A stretch of DNA of 64,000 nt from JAAYJM01 sp964498585 (GTDB lineage: Bacteria; Bacteroidota; Ignavibacteria; Kapaibacteriales; UBA2268). Every line of letters begins with the position of its first letter. The first letter of the stretch is position 1. This document shows positions 17,818 through 28,100 of this stretch, in pieces. The notes below the pieces were generated by a model. The model searched no databases, had not been told where the DNA came from, and saw only the letters and a program-made list of their open reading frames with translations. Both the position numbers and the translations under genes were made by a program. The stretch covers positions 1 through 64,000 of the forward strand of contig CAZCHH010000005.1 in NCBI GenBank assembly GCA_964498585.1, read 5' to 3'.

Positions 17818-19596
17818 ATGCTTTTTAAGAAAAGAAATACAAATTGTGGTGAATTAAGACTAGAAAATGTAAATAAAGAAGTTATTCTAAACGGCTGGGT
17901 GCAAACGGTTCGCGATATGGGCGGTTTGATTTTTATTGATTTAAGAGACAGGTGGGGAATTACACAACTTGTGATTGAACCGGAAAATTTCCCTGAACTC
18001 GCCCAAAAAGCAAAGGAAGTAAAATCAGAATTTGTTATTTGGGCAGAAGGCAAAGTCCGTGAGCGTGAAAGTCCTAATAAAAATATTCCAACCGGCTTAA
18101 TTGAAGTTTTACTCAATAATTTTGAAATAATCAATAAATCAGAACTGCCTCCATTCGAAGTAATAAATGATTTAGACACAAACGAAGAAACACGGCTTAA
18201 ATACAGATTTTTAGATTTACGCCGTCCGGCTCTGCAACGCAATTTTGAAGTGAGAAACCGGCTTTATCAGGTTATGCACCAGTACTATGCTAAGCATAAT
18301 TTCTATGAAGTAGAAACTCCAATCCTTATGAAATCCACTCCTGAAGGCGCCAGAGATTTTCTTGTGCCAAGCAGAATAAACAAAGGCAAATTTTACGCAC
18401 TTCCACAATCGCCCCAACTTTATAAGCAAATATTGATGGTTTCCGGTTTTGAACGCTATGTGCAAATTGCTAAATGTTTTCGTGATGAAGACTTGCGTTC
18501 AGACAGGCAACCTGAATTTACCCAAATTGACGTTGAAATGTCCTTTATCGAAGCAGATGACATTATCGCTCTAACCGAAGGATACTTTAAAGAACTTTGG
18601 AAAGAAGTTTTGGGTATGGAAATTCAAACTCCATTTCTGCGTATGACTTACGAAGAAGCTATGATGAGGTTTGGCAGCGATAAACCAGATTTACGCTTTG
18701 ACTTGGAGCTTACAGACATCACAAAGCATTTGCAACTTTCCGGTTTCAAGGTGTTTTCTGATGCTATTGAAAACAAAGGAATAATTTCCTGTCTGAATGC
18801 AAAGGGCTGCGGCAGCTATTCAAGAAAAAATATTGACGATTTAACTGAACTTGCTAAAAAATATGGCGCTAAAGGACTTGCATGGATTAAACTTGCTGAC
18901 GGTGCTGTTAATTCCCCGATTGCTAAATTTTTGACTGAAGAAGAACTTGCTAATATTATAAAAGAAACTAAAGCAGAAGATGGCGATTTGTTGCTCATTG
19001 TTTCAGATAAAAAATACAAGGCACTTACCGTTTTGGGTGCTTTGCGGCTTGAAGTTGCAAAACGAGAAAAGATTTTAGAAAAAGTAAAGAATGAATTTTC
19101 ATTTTCCTGGGTGGTTGATTTTCCCTTAGTTGAATTTGACGAAAAAGAAAATCGCTTCGTTGCTCTCCACCATCCTTTTACCGCTCCGCTTGAAGAGGAT
19201 TTACATCTAATTTACACCAATCCGGAAGCAGTTCGCGCTAATGCTTATGACGTTGTCATTAACGGTGCTGAAGTAGGTGGAGGTAGTATAAGAATTCACA
19301 AAAGCGAAATTCAGGAACAGATGTTTAAACTGCTTGGCTTGAACAAGGAAGAGCAAGCATCTAAATTTGGTTATTTCCTTGATGCACTGAAATTCGGCGC
19401 TCCTCCTCACGGCGGGATTGCACTTGGTGTCGATAGAGTAACGATGACGCTTTGTGGAACTGATAATATTCGTGATGTAATTGCTTTCCCGAAGACCACA
19501 AGCGGACTTTCACTTATGGACGGATGCCCATCGCCTGTTGACACAAAGCAATTAGAAGAATTAGGTGTTCAGTTAATAAAAGAGTTGAAACAATAA
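17818..19596 (+). CDS. aspS: aspartate--tRNA ligase, bacterial type
   Basis: A 592-residue class II synthetase that charges tRNA-Asp. The N-terminal OB-fold anticodon domain covers about 1-105 (GWVQTVRDMGGLIFIDLRDR). Motif 1 is RFLDLRRP (130-137) and motif 2 is FRDEDLRSDRQPEFTQID (221-238). A GAD insertion domain (about 300-425) marks the bacterial form. Motif 3 is in GVDRVTMTLCG near residue 540. A GGAG ribosome site lies 5 nt before the start ATG. Length and domain order are normal. A small gene starts 7 nt after the stop. Whether the enzyme also charges tRNA-Asn cannot be decided here. Confidence 0.97.
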   Translation: MLFKKRNTNCGELRLENVNKEVILNGWVQTVRDMGGLIFIDLRDRWGITQLVIEPENFPELAQKAKEVKSEFVIWAEGKVRERESPNKNIPTGLIEVLLNNFEIINKSELPPFEVINDLDTNEETRLKYRFLDLRRPALQRNFEVRNRLYQVMHQYYAKHNFYEVETPILMKSTPEGARDFLVPSRINKGKFYALPQSPQLYKQILMVSGFERYVQIAKCFRDEDLRSDRQPEFTQIDVEMSFIEADDIIALTEGYFKELWKEVLGMEIQTPFLRMTYEEAMMRFGSDKPDLRFDLELTDITKHLQLSGFKVFSDAIENKGIISCLNAKGCGSYSRKNIDDLTELAKKYGAKGLAWIKLADGAVNSPIAKFLTEEELANIIKETKAEDGDLLLIVSDKKYKALTVLGALRLEVAKREKILEKVKNEFSFSWVVDFPLVEFDEKENRFVALHHPFTAPLEEDLHLIYTNPEAVRANAYDVVINGAEVGGGSIRIHKSEIQEQMFKLLGLNKEEQASKFGYFLDALKFGAPPHGGIALGVDRVTMTLCGTDNIRDVIAFPKTTSGLSLMDGCPSPVDTKQLEELGVQLIKELKQ

Positions 19597-19603
19597 AATC
19601 AAT

Positions 19604-19795
19604 ATGAAGAATTTAATGAATGATGACAATATTGAAAGTTTAGAAATTCCGGAATTTGACTTTGAGAATTCAAAACCAAATAAATATACTTCAATGTATA
19701 GTGAAGATAATCAAACAATAGTGTATAAGGAACGTTTGAAAAATTGTCAAATAGAATCCACTGATAAAGCAAATGCTTTGTTTAAAAGGAAATAA
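19604..19795 (+). CDS. small conserved-looking protein downstream of aspS
   Basis: A 63-residue, highly charged protein. It starts 7 nt after aspS and is probably translated from the same message. The central EFDFENSKPNKYTSMYSE resembles the FDFSKAKPNPY-like segment of small antitoxin-like proteins, but this likeness is weak and no partner toxin is adjacent. No signal peptide or membrane helix is seen. Alternative starts at Met5 or later are possible. Function unknown. The tight spacing and a composition unlike random AT-rich sequence are the main reasons to accept it. Confidence 0.6.
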   Translation: MKNLMNDDNIESLEIPEFDFENSKPNKYTSMYSEDNQTIVYKERLKNCQIESTDKANALFKRK

Positions 19796-19809
19796 CATAA
19801 GTTTACACT

Positions 19810-19891
19810 GTCATTCTGAGCGCAGCGAAGAATCCAGAATATTTCCTTTAAACCACTATTCTCTGGATTCTTAACTTCGTTTCGAAATGAC
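19810..19891. repeat. GTCATTCTGA palindromic repeat, type A, copy 3
   Basis: GTCATTCTGAGCGCAGCGAA...ACTTCGTTTCGAAATGAC around ATCCAGA/TCTGGAT arms. The sequence after it (GGTAATTTGCGCAATTTTTC...TCTTCTAACTCCTT) repeats the one at 3451-3500. So the duplicated unit extends about 50 bp past the hairpin. It lies between converging genes and could act as a terminator. Confidence 0.8.
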
Positions 19892-19992
19892 ACCTTTCTG
19901 GGTAATTTGCGCAATTTTTCTTTACGAGTCGAATCTTCTAACTCCTTATTATCAATAAAGGATTAGGAGTATTGAATATATAAAACTAAGTA

Positions 19993-21105
19993 TTAATAAC
20001 CAGGGTATTTATTCCACCATTCTTCATCGCAGAAATTAAAAGTACTTTTACATCTTATGACAAGGTCCTTAGAAATCTCTTCAACAATGCTATGATTTTT
20101 TAGATTTGTAATCCAATTTGAAGGTATATTTTCAATACCATTAATTAATCCCAAAATATTTCCCGTTATAGAACCAGTACTATCTGAATCTCCACTGTGA
20201 TTTACAGACGCAAGTAATCCTTTTGTAAAATCATTCTGATAAATTAATGAGCAGAATAAAGATATTGCCAGTGCTTCTTCTCCAGTCCATCCACTACCAA
20301 TCTTTTCTATGATTACAGGTATTTCTGTAAAGCTATAACTCTTGTTTAAATATAACTTTGAATACTCAACAGATTGTTCAATGGATTCCAAAATTTCAAG
20401 ATGCCCTTGATAACCTTTTAATAATTTAACTGATTCGTTAATTGCAGAATATAGATTAACATTTTTTGTTAGCAAAGAAATAATCGAAGCAAAAATCCCT
20501 GCACTCAAATATCCTGATGGATGCCCATGAGTTATTGCTGCTATTTTAGATGCTGTTTCAAAAGCTTCTTTATGATTAGAACTATAAAACAAACCAACAG
20601 GTGCAACACGCATAACACCACCGCACCCTTTACTATTATTAATTGGATACTCAATGGAACCAATTTTTCCACTTGATAAAGAGCTAATACAAGTATTTCC
20701 AGGAGCTCTGCTTTCATAAAGCTCTTTTCGTTTGATTAGCCAACCATTACCAACTAAAATTGATTTATGATTTGTCTGATTTGTATTAATAGTGTAATCC
20801 TGAGTATAGAGCCATCTTAGATAAGATTGATAAGTAATATTTATAGTATTATCGTTAATACCTTTTAAAACAGTTTGATGATATGCTCTTAGCAAACCTT
20901 CAGCAGTAAAAAGAGTCATTTGGGTATCATCAGTAAATTCACCTGTGCCATCTCTAAATTCAACATAATCAGTAATCCCAGCACTACCGTATTTTTTAAT
21001 AATTTTATCTATAGAGTAAAATTCTATTGGAGCACCCAAAGCATCACCTATAGCCCCACCAAATAAACAGCTTTTAAAATTCTTATTTATAGTTTTAGTT
21101 TTCAT
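19993..21105 (-). CDS. ADP-ribosylglycohydrolase (DraG/ARH family)
   Basis: A 370-residue all-alpha hydrolase of the family that removes ADP-ribose from proteins or small molecules using a binuclear Mg/Mn site. The metal ligands are in the GAIGDALGAPIEF block (17-29), TDDTQM (58-63) and NHSGDSDSTGSITG (302-315). HGHPSGYLSAG (193-203) is a further family motif. It has no signal peptide and is cytoplasmic. No ADP-ribosyltransferase, nitrogenase-regulation or toxin gene lies next to it, so the target is unknown. It stands alone, convergent with the aspS unit, with a repeat-bearing 603 bp region upstream. Confidence 0.92.
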   Translation of the reverse strand: MKTKTINKNFKSCLFGGAIGDALGAPIEFYSIDKIIKKYGSAGITDYVEFRDGTGEFTDDTQMTLFTAEGLLRAYHQTVLKGINDNTINITYQSYLRWLYTQDYTINTNQTNHKSILVGNGWLIKRKELYESRAPGNTCISSLSSGKIGSIEYPINNSKGCGGVMRVAPVGLFYSSNHKEAFETASKIAAITHGHPSGYLSAGIFASIISLLTKNVNLYSAINESVKLLKGYQGHLEILESIEQSVEYSKLYLNKSYSFTEIPVIIEKIGSGWTGEEALAISLFCSLIYQNDFTKGLLASVNHSGDSDSTGSITGNILGLINGIENIPSNWITNLKNHSIVEEISKDLVIRCKSTFNFCDEEWWNKYPGY

Positions 21106-21708
21106 AGCTTTTACTCATTATATTCATAACTATTTAAGTCAAAATTAATTTTTCTAAAATAACAATTTATTTATAAAACATTTAACTTAATAGAATTATT
21201 TATTATCTCACCATAAGCATTAACTTCTTGAAAGGTAAATAAGGAAAGTGGATTTAAAGAACGTATCAGCCATTCTCTCAAGAAGTGAATGAGTAAGGTG
21301 CGATAAATAATATTTATTTAATAATGAAAAAATATTTGTATAATAGTAAAATATATATTATTTTTGAAATGTTATAATAATAAAAAGTAATGTGAATAGA
21401 TAGAATAAATTAATTTTATATTTATTCTAAACTTTAAAAGAATAGAAGCCGTAATATCAGATTATACCTATAAATAGTTTATAAGAATCATATATATTCT
21501 GTTAATTGTTTGAAATATCAAACACTATTTAGGCAATAAGTTGTGAAATATTTCGCTATGCTCTGAACGACTCAATAATATATAAAAATTATGTGCTCAA
21601 ATAGTTGCCAAATATAATTTCTCATAAAAATAATTGATAGCTATTAAGTTTTAATAAAAAACTAAAAAGAAAAAAAGCATTTGTCATATTTTTTATTTTG
21701 GAGGCAAA
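21106..21708. other. 603 bp AT-rich divergent intergenic region
   Basis: It separates the ADP-ribosylglycohydrolase gene from the TPR gene. It contains a degenerate type C element (21201-21312) and about 350 bp of very AT-rich sequence with no supported gene. Promoters for both flanking genes must lie here. A strong GGAGG site precedes the TPR gene. Confidence 0.55.
21201..21312. repeat. type C element, degenerate copy (about 110 bp, inverted ends)
   Basis: Begins TATTATCTCACCATAAGC and ends GTAAGGTGCGATAAATA. The interior carries GGAAAGTGGATTTAAAGA and TTCTCTCAAGAAGTGAATG. It is related to 49154-49265 and 59295-59404 but much diverged. Confidence 0.6.
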
Positions 21709-23538
21709 ATGAGGTTTAATATTCTACTTATTTTATTTCTTTCCTTTTTTTCGATATGTAATAGTCAAACTGCATTTGAATTAGAAAAGCAAGGTAATTC
21801 AAAGTTTGAAAAAAAAGATTACAAAGGTGCTATTGCGGATTATACTAAAGCTATTGAAATAAATTCTGGAAAAGCATCTGTTTATATCAATAGAGGAATA
21901 GCAAAAGCAAAGCTAAAAGATTACAAAGGTGCTATTGCGGATTATACTAAAGCTATTGAATTAGAACCAAAAAATGCTACTGCTTACGCAGACAGAGCTA
22001 TTGCAAAAGCTAATTTAAAAGATAACAAAGGAGCAATAGCAGACTATACTAAAGCTATTGAACTAAGTCCCAAAATTGTCGATAATTATATTAATAGAGG
22101 TATTGCTAAATACGAATTAAAAGATTATAAAGGAGCAATTGAGGATTATACAAAAGCATTAACTTTAAATTCCAAAGATGTAGATATTTATAGAAATAGA
22201 GCTATTGCTAAATTTTATATAAAGGACTATAAAGGGGCAGTAGAAGATTATAATAAAGTAATTGAAATAAATCCCAATGAAATTGAATTATATATAAACA
22301 GAGGGATTGCAAAAGCAAATTTAAAAGATTACAAAGGCGCTATTGATGATTATTCAAAAGCGATTGAAAAGGATTCTTCATTATCAAGTGCTTACTTTAA
22401 TCGTGGAATTGCAAAAACCAATCTAAAAGATTTAAAAGGTGCAATCGCTGATTATTCTAGTGCAATTAATTTAAATCCAAAATATCTTGATGCTTATAAT
22501 AACAGAGGTTTGGCTAAATGTTCTTTAAAAGATTATAAAGGAGCTATTGCTGATTTTAATTTTATTATAAAAAATAATCCAAAAGATAAAGATGCATATC
22601 TTAATTGCTCTGTAGCTAAATCGAATATGAAAGATTGCAAAGGAGCAATTGAAGATTTATCAAAAATAATTGAAATTGATTCTACAAATACTATAGCATA
22701 TTATTATCGCGCTTTAGAAAAAGTAGATTTAAAAGATTATAAAGGAGCTATTGCTGATTTCTCAAAAGTTATTGCTTTAGATTCAAATAATGTTAAAGCA
22801 TTTCTCCATAGAGGTGATGCAAGAATTAATATCAAAGATTACAAAGGTGCTGTTGCTGATTTCTCAAAGGTAATTGCTAAAAATCCTAAAAGTATTGATG
22901 CATATATAAACAGAGGAATTGCTAAAAAAAATTTGAAAGATACAAAAGGAGCTATAGAGGATTTTTCAAAAGCAATTGGTATTGATTCTACTAATTCTTT
23001 TGCATATTTTAACAGAGGTTTAGCAAAAGCAAGTGCTAAAGATTACAAAGCTGCAATTGCGGATTATACTAAAACAATTAACACAAATCCAAAAGATGCT
23101 ATTACTTATTACAACAGAGGAATTGCTAAAACTGAAATAAAAGATTATAAAGGCGCAATTGAAGATTATAATATTGCAATTGAGTTAAATCCAAAATATA
23201 CAAATGCTTTTATAAACAGAGGTATTGCTAAAACAAAAATAAAGGACTATAAAGGCAGTATTGATGATTACAATTCTGCTATTAGCTTAAATTCAAAAGA
23301 TGCTGATATTTATTTCAACAGAGCAATTTCTAAAACCAATCTTAAAGATAAAAAAGGCGCTATTGATGATTACAATAAAGTCATTGAAATCAATCCTAAA
23401 TACACAGATGCATACTATAACAGAGGAATTCTAAAAAATGAAGAAGGAGATAATTCATGTGCTTGCTCTGATTGGAAACAGGCAAAAGAACTTGGATTAA
23501 AAATTGCTGATGAACTTTATAATGAATATTGTAAATGA
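21709..23538 (+). CDS. secreted protein of sixteen near-identical TPR units
   Basis: 609 residues: a signal peptide (about 1-19, ending SICNSQ), then sixteen 34-residue repeats of the type DYKGAIADYTKAI..NP...AYINRGIAKxxLK, and a last divergent half-unit (DNSCACSDWKQAKELG). The constant phase of exactly 34 residues fits canonical TPR superhelices and suggests a long protein-binding rod in the periplasm or at the surface. The 102 bp DNA units are similar enough that recombination could change their number. The start has an excellent GGAGGCAAAATG context. The lipoprotein TPR gene 23640-24449 just downstream is a smaller paralogue. No enzymatic domain. Confidence 0.9.
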   Translation: MRFNILLILFLSFFSICNSQTAFELEKQGNSKFEKKDYKGAIADYTKAIEINSGKASVYINRGIAKAKLKDYKGAIADYTKAIELEPKNATAYADRAIAKANLKDNKGAIADYTKAIELSPKIVDNYINRGIAKYELKDYKGAIEDYTKALTLNSKDVDIYRNRAIAKFYIKDYKGAVEDYNKVIEINPNEIELYINRGIAKANLKDYKGAIDDYSKAIEKDSSLSSAYFNRGIAKTNLKDLKGAIADYSSAINLNPKYLDAYNNRGLAKCSLKDYKGAIADFNFIIKNNPKDKDAYLNCSVAKSNMKDCKGAIEDLSKIIEIDSTNTIAYYYRALEKVDLKDYKGAIADFSKVIALDSNNVKAFLHRGDARINIKDYKGAVADFSKVIAKNPKSIDAYINRGIAKKNLKDTKGAIEDFSKAIGIDSTNSFAYFNRGLAKASAKDYKAAIADYTKTINTNPKDAITYYNRGIAKTEIKDYKGAIEDYNIAIELNPKYTNAFINRGIAKTKIKDYKGSIDDYNSAISLNSKDADIYFNRAISKTNLKDKKGAIDDYNKVIEINPKYTDAYYNRGILKNEEGDNSCACSDWKQAKELGLKIADELYNEYCK

Positions 23539-23629
23539 AATTTTTTTTGTAATTTTGTTAGAGTTGAATAAAATTATTTAAGCAAATGAGTTTATCATTT
23601 TTGCTAAATACTTTTAAATATTTTATTTT

Positions 23630-23633
23630 GAGG
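23630..23633 (+). promoter_or_regulatory. ribosome-binding site deciding the start at 23640
   Basis: GAGG lies 6 nt before ATG 23640. That ATG begins directly with a lipoprotein signal peptide, while the earlier in-frame ATG at 23586 lacks such a site. Confidence 0.5.
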
Positions 23634-23639
23634 TTAATA

Positions 23640-24449
23640 ATGTATAAAATCTATTCATTTTTTTTGATACTTATTTCGTTTGTCAGTTGTTCGAGCAGCG
23701 AAGATAAGCAGCATTATGAAAGTGGCTTAGCGAAAATCGACTCTGGAAAATACGAAGAAGCTATTAATGAATTTAACCAAGCTATTAGTTCGAATCCAGA
23801 ATATTCAGAGGCATTTTTAAGCAGAGGTATAGCAAAAAAGATAATTGGAAAAACTGATGAAGCTTTATCTGATTATAATAAAGCGATAGAAATTAATCCA
23901 AAAAACGCACTTGCTTACTATAATAGGGCTGTTTTATATGATGATAATAGTAAGTTTGAAGATGCCATCAATGATTATAATAAAGCGATAGAAATCAATC
24001 CTAAATATGTTGATGCTTTTTTAAATAGAGGTATTCTCAAATATAATAACTCCGATTTGAACGGTGCTATTGAAGATTATACAAAAGCAATAGAAATCAA
24101 TCCTAAAGATGCTGATGCCTATAAATTCAGAGGTGTAGCAAAAGATGAACTTGGTGATTATTTTGATGCTATTCTGGATTTTAATAAATCTATTGAACTA
24201 AAACCAGAAAATTCTCAGGTTTACACTTTTAGAGGTATTAGTAACACAAAAATAGGTAATTTTAATAAAGCTATTCTGGATTATAACAAAGCAATTGAAA
24301 TCAATGCAAATGACGATATATCATACTATAATAGAGGTTTAGCCAAAGATAAAATTGGTGATGCTGAAGGTGCTTGTTCTGATTGGAATATAGCTGCAGA
24401 ATTAGGTAATCAAAGAGCTGCCGAGTTAGTCCAACTATATTGTCAGTAG
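23640..24449 (+). CDS. TPR lipoprotein, paralogue of the upstream TPR rod protein
   Basis: 269 residues from ATG 23640. Reading from ATG 23586 would add 18 residues before the signal peptide. The signal ends in FVSC, giving lipidated Cys17. About six to seven 34-residue TPR units follow (YEEAINEFNQAISSNPEYSE, ALSDYNKAIEINPKNALAYY and so on). The final unit EGACSDWNIAAELGNQRAAE matches the terminal unit of the 609-residue protein. It is probably anchored in a membrane facing the periplasm and binds another protein. It lies 101 nt after the larger gene and may share its transcript. Confidence 0.85.
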   Translation: MYKIYSFFLILISFVSCSSSEDKQHYESGLAKIDSGKYEEAINEFNQAISSNPEYSEAFLSRGIAKKIIGKTDEALSDYNKAIEINPKNALAYYNRAVLYDDNSKFEDAINDYNKAIEINPKYVDAFLNRGILKYNNSDLNGAIEDYTKAIEINPKDADAYKFRGVAKDELGDYFDAILDFNKSIELKPENSQVYTFRGISNTKIGNFNKAILDYNKAIEINANDDISYYNRGLAKDKIGDAEGACSDWNIAAELGNQRAAELVQLYCQ

Positions 24450-24589
24450 TAATATATTATCATCTCATCTTACGCAATCCCCTCTCAAGAGTAACGGCAT
24501 GGAGATTAGTTAATAAATTGAGATATATTTGAGATAAATATTTAATTTAACTTATACAATCTTAAATATAAACTATAATAACTTTAATA

Positions 24590-24680
24590 ATAAGACCATT
24601 TAACACATCCCCTGCCACTCTTTATTAGGAGGGGAAAAAAAACAGTTCTATGTTTTAGCGTTCCCCTCTCAAGCTAATGA
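24590..24680. repeat. type D element, degenerate copy
   Basis: The segment CCATTTAACACATCCCCTGC...TTAGGAGGGG...AACAGTTCTATGTTTTAGCG parallels 59100-59185 (TTTTTAACAGCTCCCCTGCC...GAACTGTTCTGTGTTTTAGT). The right arm is replaced by CCCCTCTCAAGCTAATG. Confidence 0.55.
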
Positions 24681-24716
24681 TTATACACATCTTTAGAATG
24701 TGCTGCTATCCTACTT

Positions 24717-24871
24717 ATCCCGTAGGGATAAAATATTTGTAACAATGATTTTTATAGTATCTTTTTATTCGGTAGGAATTAAATATTATAGTGCTTCTTT
24801 TATATATAATCCCTATGGGATAAGCACAGTCAAGATTTATTCTTGTTACAAATATATAATTCCTACAAAAT
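24717..24871. repeat. composite ATCCCGTAGGGAT palindromic element, copy 2 (decayed)
   Basis: Four units in the direct, direct, inverted, inverted layout: ATCCCGTAGGGATAAAATAT (24717), ATTCGGTAGGAATTAAATAT (24767), ATAATCCCTATGGGAT (ending 24821) and TGTTACAAATATATAATTCC (24844). The length of 155 bp is close to the 152 bp cores of the other two copies, but two palindromes are mutated. Confidence 0.75.
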
Positions 24872-25053
24872 AAATTTCTAAGAAACTATACCATTTTTCA
24901 CTTGTTATCATAAGAACTAATATTTGTGTTGAATCGTTAGCTTTTTCAAAGGAGAGACAAGAAATATCTTAGTAATTCCCCACTTTGAAAAAAGGAGGGA
25001 AGAGGGGGATTTCTTAGTGCTGTTCTGTGTTTCATTAATTTTAGGACAAAGAT

Positions 25054-25132
25054 GTCATTGGTAAGCGTTGTGAGGAATCTCAAATTCTTTGATAGCAATG
25101 ACATGAAGTTCCTTGCTGCGGTTCAGAATGAC
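25054..25132. repeat. GTCATT...AATGAC palindromic repeat, type A-prime
   Basis: Begins GTCATTGGTAAGCGTTGTGA, ends TTGCTGCGGTTCAGAATGAC. Arms carry GAGGAATCTCAA. It lies just downstream of the converging AddB-like gene. Confidence 0.7.
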
Positions 25133-25164
25133 AGATTATTGAACTTGTTGTTGTCGGCTTGGCA

Positions 25165-28100
25165 TTAAAAATCATCATCTTCTTCTCTAAAAAGCAAATG
25201 TTTCTCCTTAATTCTGCATAGAGAAAAACAAGAGCAATACAAACAAGAAATTTTACCAGCAGGTTCTGCAAAAAATTTACCTTCAGAAATCTGCCTTACA
25301 ACCTGTTTTGCAGAATATATGGAAATTGTCAATATATTTTCTAAATCTGTTGAGCTATTTAAAAGTTTACTAGTGGAAAGTTTTTTGCTTTTTGAAATAT
25401 CAGAATCATTTGAAAGTAAAAGGTATTTTGAATATTGATAAGCTTGCTGACTATTGTTTGTTTTTGGAAAAAAAAGATAATAAACTCCTCCTTCTACTGT
25501 TGAAGTCATAGAGTAATAATCTTTTAGAAGTTGCTTTGCTGCTAACATATAAAGTGGCACCTGAAAACTATTTCCGTTAATTACACTACGGTTATTTGGT
25601 ATGATAGAGCCAGATTTATAGTCAGCAACAATAAACTGGAATTCTTCATATTTTTTCCTAATATCAATTCTATCAATTTTACCATAGATTTTTAAATCAT
25701 TGTCAAATTTTACATTTAAGGAATTTTTCACTTTTGCTAAATTGAAAGAAACCTCAAAAAGCGAAGGCAAAAAACCTGCAGCTTGTTCCTGATTTTCTAT
25801 TTCATTGTTTAGCCATATTTCAAGATAGCCGGGTCGGTTTTTATTTCCGAAAAAACTATCCTGGGTAAGCTTTTGCAGCGGGGTGTCCGTAATGTTAGTA
25901 TCGAAAACCTTTCTTGCAATTTTTTCTAATATCTCCTTATAAAAAATATAATTTTCACGTTTGAGTCGCACCGGAGCAGCAAAATCAATATTTTTATTTA
26001 AGATTTCACCAGTTATTTCAGTTTCGTTGCTATTTATTTGTTCTGACTGAATTAGCTTGAAAAACGCATAAAGAATGGAATGAACAATGTTTCCACGTTC
26101 AATTGGACTAAGAGTATCTTCGTATTTTGGAGTATCTTTAAAATTCAGTAAATAATTTGAAAAATACTTATAAGGACAATCTTTGAAGGTTTCGAGCTGA
26201 GTTATAGAAAAAACTCCTTCTTTTAGATGCTTGATTTTTTCTTTAATAACATCATTGCTATTTTCGAAAATTGAGTTTTGATTTTGTGTAAATGTAGAAT
26301 AATATTGGTGTAAAAATTTGTAATTATCCTCAAAATCAATAAGTTTATTATTAATTTCAAAATCAATTGAACTAAGTATTTCCTCTTCCCTATCCAAATC
26401 TGCAAAAAGGTTTTCTGATAATTTTTTTTCAACTTTTTTTGATTTTTCATTATTCACAATTGAAAAGGTTTTCTTACCAATGAACTCGGCTAGTTCACGT
26501 TTTCCGGAAATTGCTTTTAACCATTTAGTAATATTTGAATCATCAATTTTGTTTTCATTCAATGTTAAATCATAAAAACATTTGTCTTCTTCTAAAGTAG
26601 TAATTTTTAGGAGAGAATCTATAAAAGGAGAACGAATATGGACTTCCTGCTCACTTTTATTAGGATAGAAAATATAAATTTGTTTTTCATTTTTATTAAG
26701 TGAATCAGGATTATTTGCAAGAAATTGATAAAACAGCATACGCTCAGAGCGAATATGTCGTATTTTAGTATTTGGTAGTTCTTTGCCAAGGAAAGTATCA
26801 GCACTGTAGGCAAGTGGGAAACTTTTATCTATAGCTCCGCATAAAATAGTAACTTTGTATGGAAGACCACGAATTTGTTCAACAGAAGTAACGGTTACTC
26901 CTACTCCGGATTTTTCTGAAATCTGATATTTTGCACCTGTTACAGCAATACGTAATCTTTGTGTTAATTCAAGAAAATCAAATTTCTTGTAGCGTTGCAG
27001 TTCCTGCAAAATGTTGGTCATTTCATCTAAAAGGTTTATAAATGATGTTAGGGCGCGGCTTTCCTTTTCTAATTGCTCTGTTTTGTAAACTAATTCAAAT
27101 CTATCCAGTTCTCTATTCTTAGAAGCTATAAATTTTTTGAATGAGTTAGAAAGTATATTTCTTATTTCAAATTTCTCAATAATATTTTTTTTAATTAATT
27201 CATTAAATTCATTAGGAGAAAATTTGTTTTTTATATTTGGGAGCAAGGATTTGATTTTCCAAAAATCGTCATAAGCTTTTTCAACTCGTTTTAATTCTCT
27301 TGATTTATTTTCTACTTCAGTTGGGTCAATATTTCCGTTCCTTTTTGCATCATTAATAGAATCAGCTAAAAACTTTATTCTATTCGATAAAAAAGTTTTC
27401 CATATAAATTCACCTTTGTAAAGATTTCCCCCGTGAATTCTAAGCTGCCGGGCAATACTAATAAGATTATTGCCATCAATAATATCCTTAACAGAATTAG
27501 CTTCTAAGTTGAAATTAAGGAAATCGCTTTGAAGAGCAGTGTGTATGTCGCTTCTTTTAAAACCATAATTAATAATATTCAAAACAGAAAAAATTGCAGT
27601 AACAACAGCGGACTCACTTAGATTGAATCTGTCTGAAATGTTGCCAGTTATTTTGTAATCAGCAAAAAATTCACGAAAAAGTGAAGAATATTCCTCCGGC
27701 TTACGAGCAACGACACATATATCACTTAAATTTATATTTTGATTTATGGCAAGTTCCCGAATTAACTTACAAATCAGCTTCACTTCCTGTTCTTTGTTTT
27801 CTACACTAAAAATTTTTGTGAATTTTGAAAAATTATTGCTTTTATTTGCTTTTCCTAAAGCAAAAAGATTTTGACGCAGGAATAAGCTATTGGAAATATT
27901 GTCATTGGTAGTAGTATTGCTTCTTTCCATTTCAAAAAGTGAAAAGCCACAATCTTTTATACCAATAATAGTATCTTCTAGATTTGAAAAAAGAGGACCA
28001 TTATTTGGAGAATAATCAATTTGTATTGCAAATGGGAGCGAAGATTTAGCAAAAAGCGAAATGAATCTTATTTCAGGTGGTTTAAACTGACTAAAACCAT

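Larger units (their letters stand above)
24450..25164. other. 715 bp convergent intergenic region filled with repeats
   Basis: From left to right it holds a type C fragment (about 24463-24495, CTTACGCAATCCCCTCTCAA) and a type D-like unit (about 24590-24680). Then come the third, decayed composite palindromic element (24717-24871), another D-like fragment (about 24958-25045) and an A-prime palindrome (25054-25132). No gene is supported on either strand. Confidence 0.65.
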
